From positions 124,001-188,000 of the forward strand of contig JADKIH010000001.1 in NCBI GenBank assembly GCA_016721305.1: 64,000 bases of DNA, written 5' to 3'. Every line of letters starts with the position of its first letter. Within the stretch, counting starts at the first letter, position 1. Below, one piece after another: positions 33,489-41,787 of this stretch. Source of the stretch: Bacteroidota bacterium. GTDB taxonomy: Bacteria > Bacteroidota > Bacteroidia > AKYH767-A > 2013-40CM-41-45. Under the pieces are notes generated by a model. The model did not search any database, was not told the DNA's origin, and saw nothing but the letters and a program-made list of their open reading frames with translations. A program made the translations under genes and the position numbers.

Positions 33489-34490
33489 ATGGCAAAAAAA
33501 CATTCTCCCTCCGGGATTTATTTTATCCCGGCTTTCTTACTGATTAGCTTTTCATTGTTTTTCTCTTCATGTTCAAAAGAAGAATTACTCACCGAACCCT
33601 CTCCTTCTGCCAAAACTGCCTCGACAGCTGGCAATTTAAACAATGTATTACTGCCTGAATTATTCGGAATCTATACAACACCAAGTTACCTGACAATTGG
33701 CAATACAACGAGCGAAAACACATTCCTCCTTTATTTGAAAAACAAAGGCGGCAATATGGTTAACTGCTATGCCCGTAATTCGATGGCTACAGCATCCGGA
33801 CGAACTGCTTTCGCAGCCTTCTGTCGCAAAGCAGTAAGCTCGTATGGAATAAAGTTAATCACCTGCGACATCAGAGAGATCACTGAAATCGCGACATGGG
33901 ATGCTTTCTACACTTCTTACCCTGATTTACGTACCGTCCTCGCTCCTCTTACCGAAAAAGAGCCGTGGGTTACTCTCGATTATGCAGGTTGTTTTAATCT
34001 ACTGCGCCAAACAAAAGCAATGTGCAGTCGCTACGGAGCCAAATTTTATTTCTACGAAGGATGGATGGGAAAAAATTACTCAAACCCGCAAGCTGCCGTC
34101 GATTCAATGGTCTACTACTGCGACGGAATTTTCCTGTCCAATTATGTAACGGCAACCGATTACCTATCTACTGCTGCCGGTTATGGCAAGTGGGACAATC
34201 GCATCAAATACAGAGTTGATCAAGGCACTACAAAATATGGCGGTATCACTGTAGCAGCAAAAAGATTCAACAAGCTCGACTTCCCGCTCATCGAATTGCA
34301 ATCTGTCGAACCTGCTTACTTATACTCAGTATATTCAACCACCGGATCTAATCGCTCATTCTACGGATCTTTGTATACTGATGCAAAAACTCTCTACAAC
34401 CTTTCATCTGCCGACGTATTAAAATATACAGAACTTCGGGGAAAAAGCTTCTTCCATCTGCAGTATGTGTTGCAGGCGCAACCGAATTGA
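33489..34490 (+). CDS. Lipoprotein of unknown function, paralogue B
   Basis: The 333-residue lipoprotein has the signal FLLISFSLFFSSC. It is a close paralogue of the gene at 29531: the blocks LPELFGIYTTPSYLTIGNTT, GGNMVNCYARNSM, KAVSSYGIKLITCDIRE, YGAKFYFYEGWMG and the C-terminal QAQPN are shared. Conserved acidic and aromatic residues at predicted strand ends would suit a carbohydrate-active fold, but this is a guess. The pair with a phosphatase between them suggests a local duplication. Confidence 0.6.
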   Translation: MAKKHSPSGIYFIPAFLLISFSLFFSSCSKEELLTEPSPSAKTASTAGNLNNVLLPELFGIYTTPSYLTIGNTTSENTFLLYLKNKGGNMVNCYARNSMATASGRTAFAAFCRKAVSSYGIKLITCDIREITEIATWDAFYTSYPDLRTVLAPLTEKEPWVTLDYAGCFNLLRQTKAMCSRYGAKFYFYEGWMGKNYSNPQAAVDSMVYYCDGIFLSNYVTATDYLSTAAGYGKWDNRIKYRVDQGTTKYGGITVAAKRFNKLDFPLIELQSVEPAYLYSVYSTTGSNRSFYGSLYTDAKTLYNLSSADVLKYTELRGKSFFHLQYVLQAQPN

Positions 34491-34611
34491 TTGTAAATTT
34501 TTCAGCTACCACCTTCTTCCGATTTCCAAATTTTAATTTTCATGAAATGGAAAATTAAAGAAGAGACAGCAAAAGCCGATCTGGTAAGCGAACCAAAATA
34601 TCTACCAATAA

Positions 34612-34648
34612 AAAAGCCTCTGCAGTAATCTGCAAAGGCTTTTTGGCT
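34612..34648. terminator. Bidirectional terminator, probably the ancestral tRNA-Asp terminator
   Basis: AAAAGCCTCTGCAG (34612-34625) pairs with CTGCAAAGGCTTTT (34630-34643) with one mismatch, T-rich on both strands. It ends lipoprotein B. Because the tRNA-Asp 3' fragment lies 7 bases further on, it probably also terminated the minus-strand tRNA before the island inserted. Confidence 0.75.
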
Positions 34649-34654
34649 TTTCTG

Positions 34655-34671
34655 GCGGTCCGGACGGGACT
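34655..34671. other. Left attachment site (tRNA-Asp 3' fragment)
   Basis: Seventeen bases (GCGGTCCGGACGGGACT) are identical to 54566-54582, the acceptor and T-arm end of tRNA-Asp. The sequence diverges immediately on both sides. This is the expected scar of integration by a tyrosine recombinase. Confidence 0.85.
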
Positions 34672-34706
34672 AATATCTACTTGATATACAATGATATACA
34701 ACTTGT

Positions 34707-34767
34707 TATGGCTAACGAATTTTGCCTTCTGGCTATTTTTTTTGCATATTCGGGTTGATTCAGGTTA
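34707..34767. promoter_or_regulatory. Candidate integrase arm sites, left end
   Basis: GGCTA cores at 34710 and 34731 and a variant GGTTG at 34753 are spaced 21 and 22 bp; a further TTCAGGTTA begins at 34759. The same spacing and core occur near the right end (54421, 54442, 54464), as expected for arm-type integrase-binding sites. Confidence 0.5.
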
Positions 34768-34842
34768 GTGACCACCTTAAATCATTAACGTAAACCGAAT
34801 CGTTTTGCTTTATTGTAGAGCAATACGTGAAAAGACAAAATA

Positions 34843-36733
34843 ATGGAAGAAACATACCAATTTTTAATTGAATTCAAGTCAATACACCCTTTTAGGTTTT
34901 GGACATCAATATTTATTGCGACATCCTTAATCATATTTGCTATTTGGAAACTTTCAAGGAAGAAACGGAAAGTAAAAATTGAACATTTAGAAAATGAAAG
35001 AGCGTCATCGGGATTAATTGCGCAGAAAGAAACCGTTAAATCTAAAGTTGAGACAAAAAAAGAAAATCCCATTTTGAAAAACCGCAAACTAAAGCTCATG
35101 CCGACACGTCTATTAAAGACAACTTAAAATTAAACCAGTCAAAACCCCTGAACATAAAACCGACAGAAACAAAACAAGAAAAGACAATTCCCGAAGTTGA
35201 GCCATTTCTTGTAAAATTAAAAGCTAAACCAAAATCCGAAGAACAACTTCCTACAGCCAAAGAAGAAACAACAAAATCTAAAGACGAAGTTAGCTTTGTT
35301 AATTATAACATTTTGAATGATCAGATAACTAATTCATATCCGATTTTTCGTTTCCCGAAAAAAGGAACAGTGGTTAGGAGCTATAGAATTGGAAATACAA
35401 AGCGCAGAGGATATAAAGAAGAACCTTTTCAAAAATCTATTGAACGATATTTTGGGAAAGAATTTACAGTTTTAGGAAACGCAAGACTAAACACAGGAAA
35501 AGATACTCGACCATTTGAGCCAGACATCGCAATTATAGATAAATCAAATTCAAACCTTAGAATAGACATTGAGATTGACGAGCCTTATGCAGGAATTACA
35601 AGACAGCCGACACATTGCAAAGGCGAAGACATAAATCGAGACATATATTTTGTTGACAGAGGTTGGATTGTTATTCGATTTTCAGAGTATCAAGTTCATT
35701 TGCAAGAAAACAACTGTTTACGATTTATTGCAGAAACATTAAAGTCTGCACTCCAAAATATGACATACCAAGTCATTTGGTAAGTCAACCCTCGTTACAT
35801 GTTGAAAAGCTTTGGGACATCGTACAAGCCCAAAAGTGGGAAAAAGCAAACTATAGAGAACAATATCTTAATCATATTTTCCAAACTATTGAAGAGCAGA
35901 CAGAAACAATTGAGAGAGATTTTGACGAACAAGAATTTAAAGAGGAAAAATTAGTTAAACCAACTTCAATTGGAGATGTTGACAACAAACAATCCATTGC
36001 TTTTAATCTTCAAAATGCACATTCGAGAGACAGTAGAATTAAATTCTATCCCGAACCTCATATTTACACAATTGACAACACTCCAGCTCCATCAGCAAGT
36101 ACGATAATTGCAAAGTTCTTTCCTGAATTTGACAGCTATGGCAAAGCCAGTAACCTGAGTACAAGCAATCCTTTATTTGGATTACCTGTTGAGGAAATTG
36201 TTGATATATGGAATTCAAGAGCAGAGGAAGCTGCTAATCAAGGGACACACTTACACGAACAAATCGAAAGATTTTATCTTGGACAAAAATATGTGAACAC
36301 TTCAGAATTTCATTTGTTTGAGAAATTTTGTAATGACCACCCAAACTTAAACCCTCACAGAACAGAATGGCGAGTATTTGATGAAGAATATCATATTGCG
36401 GGAACAATAGATTTGATTACAAAAAATGGTGCGGGTTATGAATTGTATGACTGGAAAAGAAGCAAAAAAATAATAGACGTGTTCAGCGGTAATCCAATTG
36501 TAACAGACACTTGGAATAATGTGGGAGTTGGCCAGCTATCAACAATACAAGACACGAGCTACAATAGATATTGCCTTCAACAAAGTTTATACAGATACAT
36601 TCTCGAAAAAAACTATGGTTTAACTGTTTCTAAGATGTTTCTCATAGTGTTGTATCCCGACTACGACAGATATTATAAAGTAGAAGTACCATACTTGAAA
36701 GACAAAGCAGAATATATACTAAAGACATTGTAA
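34843..36733 (+). CDS. Membrane-anchored protein with two predicted nuclease domains (two frameshifts)
   Basis: Three frames (34843-35127, about 35046-35783, 35663-36733) give about 630 codons once one A is added to the runs at 35077-35081 and 35755-35758. An N-terminal membrane helix (about residues 17-37, FWTSIFIATSLIIFAIW) is followed by a charged linker of about 100 residues. A first nuclease-like domain has FEPDIAIID ... IDIEIDEPYAG ... DINRDIYFVDRGWIVIRFSE, like Vsr/DUF559 PD-(D/E)xK folds. A second has GTHLHEQIERF, AGTIDLI, YELYDWKRSK and QQSLYRYILE, the RecB/Cas4-type motif set. No known defence gene with this architecture comes to mind. It is the first cargo gene of the island. Confidence 0.6.
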
Positions 36734-36774
36734 AAAGCAAAGAAGGCGTCATCGTTTAAATAACATTCCACATT

Positions 36775-37080
36775 TCATAAACTTACATCACCATTTTTAT
36801 CTTGAAAACTAATTTCAAAAAGCACGTCTCCATGCCAAAATAATTCGGGATTTTTTTCAACTATAAATTTCCTGGCTTTATCAATCCCATAATTTGGCAT
36901 GTGCTGTTTAAAATCCTTGAAAGGAAACTCATGACCTTCTTCATCAATAATTGACACAAACACCTTTTTGTTTAGTATAGAACCTTCCCCGTTTTTACCG
37001 ATAACAAAACCAGAAATGTTCTTTCCAGTAATATTAAACTCTTGTTTAGTTTTTTCGTTGGATAAATGGAATTTTATCAT
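36775..37080 (-). CDS. Hypothetical protein
   Basis: The 101-residue cytoplasmic protein has no recognisable family. It is rich in beta-type segments (KFHLSNEKTKQEFNITGKNISGFVIG) and ends with a helix and strand (KARKFIVEKNPELFWHGDVLFEISF). It is convergent with the double-nuclease gene (41 bp apart) and may be expressed with the broken small gene upstream. The start is the only ATG in a suitable place. Confidence 0.45.
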   Translation of the reverse strand: MIKFHLSNEKTKQEFNITGKNISGFVIGKNGEGSILNKKVFVSIIDEEGHEFPFKDFKQHMPNYGIDKARKFIVEKNPELFWHGDVLFEISFQDKNGDVSL

Positions 37081-37097
37081 TGCGTTATTGTTTTTGA

Positions 37098-37422
37098 TTA
37101 ACCTTCTATACTTAATTCATTTTTTGCAAAATGTTTATCTTCATTCTCATGACAATTAAATAGACCTTCTATCCACATTGGATTATCACCGTCAAACTCA
37201 GCAATTTCAAAAGCCGACTAACCAAATAAGTGGTTTCTGGTATTCTATAACGTATTTTTTGTGAAATCTTTTGATCTAGAAATTCGCCACAACAATTAAT
37301 AAAGTTACCATATTTTTCCAGAAAACATATATCCTCCCATTTCTTCTGTTATTGATAAGAATTTAGATCTCTAAATCCTCAAACCAAATATCACTTACAA
37401 TCTTAGCATTTACAATTATCAT
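37098..37422 (-). pseudogene. Broken small gene of unknown function
   Basis: Coding-like stretches follow one another in different frames. The start reads MIIVNAKIVSDIWFEDLE, the middle EDICFLEKYGNFINCCGEFLDQ and KIRYRIPETTYLVS, and the end AFEIAEFDGDNPMWIEGLFN to ELSIEG-stop at 37098. Together they suggest a protein of about 105 residues with two or more indels. It lies just upstream of the 36775-37080 gene on the same strand and could be its operon partner. Confidence 0.4.
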
Positions 37423-37465
37423 GATTTAAAATATATAGAACGGGACTAAAACCCGTGTATTTATC

Positions 37466-37533
37466 GAAGAGGAGTCGAACCCCACATCAGGATATCCGTT
37501 CATCCTGCACTCTATCCATTGAGCTATCGCCCC
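37466..37533 (-). other. Degenerate tRNA-like remnant
   Basis: Read on the minus strand, GGGGCGATAGCTCAATGG starts a normal acceptor/D-arm and GGGTTCGACTCC is a recognisable T-loop. The anticodon loop is too long and the 3' acceptor strand (expected TCGCCCC) is lost. It looks like a decayed tRNA (perhaps Arg) or an old attachment scar. Confidence 0.45.
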
Positions 37534-37795
37534 GATTCCTTTGGGTCGGCTTGTCTCTTTGTTTGCTACGGTTGGCTTCTGCCGGTCGAGCGAATTCTGG
37601 GAACAAATCCGGGTTCGGCTTGTTCTTCAGTGGCATCTATATCCACCGTGTCGAGGAAACAAGAATTGCCTTAATAAATTTTTGGGCATTTTATTGAAAT
37701 GAAATTACATGCCTCTGGCTTTGAATATGAGATGCAAGTTCCAATTTTTATGTCAATTATTTCAATGCAAGTATGAGGATTAATTTCTCTCCTAA

Positions 37796-38842
37796 TCACT
37801 CGGGAGTTGGTTCTACGATTGATTTTACGTTTTCAAATGTTTCGAGTAAAAACATTGCCATTGTACCTGCAAGGTTTATCGCTAGGTCTGAGTGCCTTTT
37901 ATTAGGCTTTTTTCTTATCAGCCTTTTACCATGTGCATCACCATATGCATTTCTTAATGCCCCAAGACCTTCGACAACCGTTTGACATCCGCCCAGAATT
38001 TGTTTGAAGATTTGTTCTGTGTGCTGATCTGGCGAAAGATTAAGCTCCTTAGCAACGGCTTTATATAATGCTGGGAGATCTGCCTTCTCATCGTAAGTTA
38101 CATTACGTTCATCAAGTATAATTTACAAACAGTTTCAATAAGTGATCGAGAGGCCGTAATTGCTCCTTCGTTATCGGTATTTTTGCGATCCAACATCTTA
38201 TTCCACACATCAGTAACATAATCGACTCCGTGGCTTTTGAGCATTTCCTCGGCTGAATACTCAATAGGAGAAACGCCTTTTCTTTCAACAGATTCAAGAG
38301 CAGGCTTAAACTGATCATATATGTACTCGACGTCCCTTATATGTCGGCACTTTGTATTTTATGAATTGCCAGAATTCCATTAGATCACGATGAAGCACCA
38401 CGATTTCTGGTAGAATATCTTTCAGAACTGTAGCTTTACGTAACTCTTCTCGTAATTTCTTGTATTCCTTATCAGTAACCGGATTGTAACCGCTTGTCGC
38501 AATTTTCACGAGAATATTTTGAATGGAATAAAGCATTTCATATAAATCCGATTCGGCGGTTTGAGCTTGGAGATAATTTAATAATGGCCGCATTGTGGCA
38601 TACACAAACCCTATTCTATTATCAGCAAAAGCATCAAAGTTAACTAACCAGATCATCAAACTTCCTAAACTATGATTATCTTTTAACCAATCAGGAATGA
38701 GGTTATCAGGCACCCCAAGAATTAACAATATTTTTCTTCTTGAATCATACATTACTTGAGGGAATGTATTGTGGCCATTTTTCAGAGCTGCAACTACACC
38801 TTCCTGCATTAGTAATGATTCTTCATATAAAATGTTATCCAT
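37796..38842 (-). CDS. Abortive-infection family protein with Abi_C domain (two compensating frameshifts)
   Basis: The N-terminal part (38315-38842; MDNILYEESLLMQEGVVAAL ...) runs into a shifted frame at about 38335 (IRDVEYIYDQFKPALESVER ... DVWNKMLDRKNTDNEGAITASRSLIETVCKLY). It returns to the first frame at 38114 for the C-terminus. The end holds the Abi_C signature: ILGGCQTVVEGLGALRNAYGDAHG followed by RHSDLAINLAGTMAMFLLETF. Proteins with this domain are linked to phage-induced abortive infection. The gene lies in the defence island, divergent from the HEPN gene, and has a relic copy of its middle part at about 40500. Confidence 0.65.
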
Positions 38843-38865
38843 GACACAAATTTACATATTTATAG

Positions 38866-39010
38866 CTATAAATCAGGTCGATTTTTTAGCTCCAAATTAA
38901 ACTCTACACAATAAGGACAAAGAGCCTCCGTCGGGATATTGAGATTAAAGGGCAATGCCTTTACGAAAACGATCTCCCGGAATGTTCAATTCGCACACCT
39001 TCTCAGATGC
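38866..39010 (-). pseudogene. Coding-like remnant with CPYC motif
   Basis: On the minus strand, EKVCELNIPGDRFRKGIAL shifts frame into NIPTEALCPYCVEFNLEL and a stop at 38866-38868. No start codon is in frame. It looks like the end of a small protein with a Cys pair, upstream of the Abi_C gene. The rest of the gap 38843-39278 has no gene. Confidence 0.3.
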
Positions 39011-39231
39011 AGATATTAAAACACAGTACCAGTATCACAATTAAATTATATAGCAACACACAAGAACCGGTCGCTTTTCCTACCTTGAATTAAAACAACC
39101 AAAAATTTAGCTTAATTAATATGCGCGCTGGAATGCTCTGTGTAATAATGATGAGTCATTTCATTTGAATTAATTTAACCACAAAAAATGCTAATTCCTT
39201 TACTGAAAATGTTTGGCTGATTTGACAACTC

Positions 39232-39262
39232 TTGTATTCCTGCCATTTTGGTTGTAATGTTG
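39232..39262 (+). promoter_or_regulatory. Candidate Bacteroidetes promoter for the HEPN gene
   Basis: TTG (39232-39234), 20 bases, then TAATGTTG (39255-39262), one mismatch from TAnnTTTG, ending 16 bases before the start codon. Confidence 0.4.
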
Positions 39263-39278
39263 TACGAAAATAAATTAT

Positions 39279-40386
39279 ATGGAAAATATTTTGAATATTT
39301 TAAACGAATGGCAATCTGCTACGGACCGTTTCAACGGTTTAAGGGAATTTAATATTACAAATAGAACGAGTGAAATACCTGAGGCCAACATTTCTATAAC
39401 GCGCGGCCCCATTACTGAATCTGAGAACCTCTTACTTTCTGGTTATGCCACATCCACACCTCAAGGTTTGCCATTTGTTGATGAAATGAAACTGAAAGAA
39501 ATGCTAAACCGAGTTACCGATAAGTTTAAAACTGAATGCATGAAATACGAAAGCAGACGAGCAGCCATTCTTTCATATCACGATGCGATATTAAATATTT
39601 TTTCAGAACAGACCTTAAGAAGCGTTTCTGGATTTAATCGAGAATACGTAATTAACGGCGAACAAGTTGTGCTATGGCATTCAAAAACTACTACAAGAAC
39701 TCATGCACCATATGCGAATTCTTTTGACTTAGACGGCGTAGGAGAACGCAATCATCAAACTAATTTTGACGACATCGATCAGTATTCAGATGAACTATTA
39801 TATTCGACTGCAGAACTTTATTTATATAGACCTTATATAAATGATCCGTTCAAGGATGTTCAGAAAGTTGCCGGTGGCGATTTGTTTCGTAAACAATTAC
39901 AATTTAGCTTCCGCGCGGTTTGATATGATTGTTCATACCGCATTTCAGTCTTGCTACAATTTTTGGGCTCGTATAGCTGACCTTATTTACTCCTACTTCC
40001 CAAATCAACTTAAACCTACTGGAGTTAATTTTGCGACTGTAATGGATTTAATTAGCAAACATGCTACTGCTAAAACAATTATAACTACAAGTGTACATTA
40101 TCATTGGTTGAAATATTTTCAAGATAACATTTATTCAAATTCACTCAATAAAATGCGTAAAGGTGTAGTTCATGGGTTAACTACTGCAACAAGAAGCAAA
40201 TGGGAGTACTTGAAAAATGTCGCAAAAGAACCAGAGTTAAGACAGATACATGAATCAAGATTAGCTATGCCGGAGTATTTTAAAGATCAAATTGATAATA
40301 CACTTCATGGCTTATATCATACACTTTCGATGCTTAATGAGTTGGAAGCGATATTACCATTACCTCTATTATTACCTGAGCTTTAA
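39279..40386 (+). CDS. HEPN-domain protein, Cthe_2314-like (one frameshift)
   Basis: Frames 39279-39923 and 39841-40386 join when one T is removed from TTT at 39903-39905 (KQLQ-LASARFDMIVHTAFQ), giving about 368 residues. The C-terminal half is all-helical and carries R-x4-H as RKGVVHG, the catalytic motif of HEPN ribonucleases. The preceding FDMIVHTAFQSCYNFWARIAD and WLKYFQDNIYSNSLNKM resemble Cthe_2314-type HEPN proteins. Such proteins act as RNA-cleaving toxins or abortive-infection effectors. Its 3' end overlaps a tRNA-like fragment. Confidence 0.6.
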
Positions 40387-40494
40387 CCACTAAGCCATCG
40401 CCGTCGTCGAAAAATATGCTCATAAAATATATTAGCTTGTTATTAGAATTTTCAAGATACACGGCCTGCTCAAGTACTATTTTGAACTCATTTT

Positions 40495-40562
40495 GAAATT
40501 AAGCTCCTATCAACCGCTTTATAGAGTGCAGGTAATTCTGCCTTCTCATCATAAGTTGCCAT
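40495..40562 (-). pseudogene. Relic fragment of an Abi_C gene
   Basis: MATYDEKAELPALYKAVDRS is nearly the same as TYDEKADLPALYKAVAKE in the Abi_C gene at 37796-38842. It ends in a stop after about 23 codons. Another short coding-like piece (NIASWTLEIVDRLDFKATKS) lies just upstream. The gap 40387-40702 holds nothing else I can support. Confidence 0.5.
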
Positions 40563-40702
40563 AATTAAGATTTGGTCGCTTTAAAATCTAATCGATCAAC
40601 AATCTCAAGTGTCCAGGAAGCAATATTGTTTGTAATCAATAACTCAATTACGAATAACAAATTTACAGTAATTTACCTCCCTCACATTTTTTTCTTTGTT
40701 GA

Positions 40703-41785
40703 AAGCATGGAGTTGTAAATCAAATTGAGCATTTAGGAAGAAGCTATGCAGGTGTTTCAGTTCATAATTACAATATAGTTGAAACAGACAATATCGTTTT
40801 TACGAAAAGCCCATTGAAAGAAAACCCATTTGGAATAATAAAACTTAACAAGGGAAAAGCAGGAATTGTTTCAACACTATATGCAGTTTACAATGTAAAT
40901 AAGGAAACAGCTTACCCTTCATTTTTTGAATACTTCTTTTGGTTAGACGCTAATACTAATCGTTTCTTACGACCATTGGTCAGAAAAGGTGCCAAGAACA
41001 CTTTACAAATTGGAAACGATGAAGTAATCAGGGGAGAAATATATGCACCAACAGTACCCGAACAAAAACGTATTGCATCATTCTTTATCATTTTTGATAA
41101 AAAGATTTCAGAACTAAGGGAGAAAATAAAACTTTTAGAACAATACAAAAAAGGGGTGATGCAAAAACTCTTTTCACAAGAGTTAAGATTTAAAGATGAA
41201 AACGGAAAGACATTTCCAAAATGGAAAAAAAGAAACTAAAAGAAGTTGCACTAATCGCCAGAGGCAAATCAAAACACCGACCAAGAGATGCAAGTTTTCT
41301 TTATGGCGGTAAATATCCTTTTGTTCAAACTGGGGATATTAGAAATGCTGGTTTGTTTTTAGAAAAATATACTCAAACCTATTCTGAAGAAGGATTAAAG
41401 CAAAGTAAGTTGTGAGATGTAAACACCCTGTGCATGACCATTGCAGCGAATATTGCTGAAACTGCCATTTTGAAAATTAAAGCTTGTTTTCCTGATAGTA
41501 TTATTGGTATTATTCCTTTGGAAAATGAAACGACCGTCTTCTTCTTGAAATATCAATTTGACGAATTTAAATCATCAATTCAAAGATTATCGCAAGGGAA
41601 ATGCACAGGAAAATTTGAATCAAGATAAAATTTCAAACATTGAGTTTCATTTCCCCTCATTGCACGAGCAAATTAAAATTGCCGATTTTCTTTTTCTAAT
41701 AGATGAAAAAATAAATCGTACTCGAAACCAAATAGAAAAAACTGTCCAATACAAGCAAGGCCTTATTCAAAATATGTATTGTTAA
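40703..41785 (+). pseudogene. hsdS: Type I restriction specificity subunit HsdS, 5'-truncated and interrupted
   Basis: The first target-recognition domain starts mid-way (VVNQIEHLGRSYAGVSVHNY ... TKSPLKENPFGIIKLNKG), with no start codon and a stop at 40700, so the first 100 or more residues are lost. The first conserved coiled coil follows (PEQKRIASFF ... ISELREKIKLLEQYKKGVMQKLFSQ). The second recognition domain carries an indel in A7 (41225-41231), a TGA at 41413-41415 where Trp is expected, and an extra A near 41600. The end is the second coiled coil (LHEQIKIADFLFLIDEKI). HsdS sets the DNA target of type I enzymes; this copy is unlikely to work. Confidence 0.8.
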
Positions 41786-41787
41786 TC

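Noticed and set aside
34655..34671. Short tRNA gene
   Set aside because: Only the last 17 bases of tRNA-Asp are present; it is an attachment scar, not a gene.
38112..38318. 68-codon minus-strand frame inside the Abi_C locus
   Set aside because: The true Abi_C sequence reads in a different frame over the same bases.
14168..41415. Genetic-code change (stop codons read as Tyr or Trp)
   Set aside because: TAA, TAG and TGA all serve as normal terminators of other genes here; each reassigned-looking codon occurs once.
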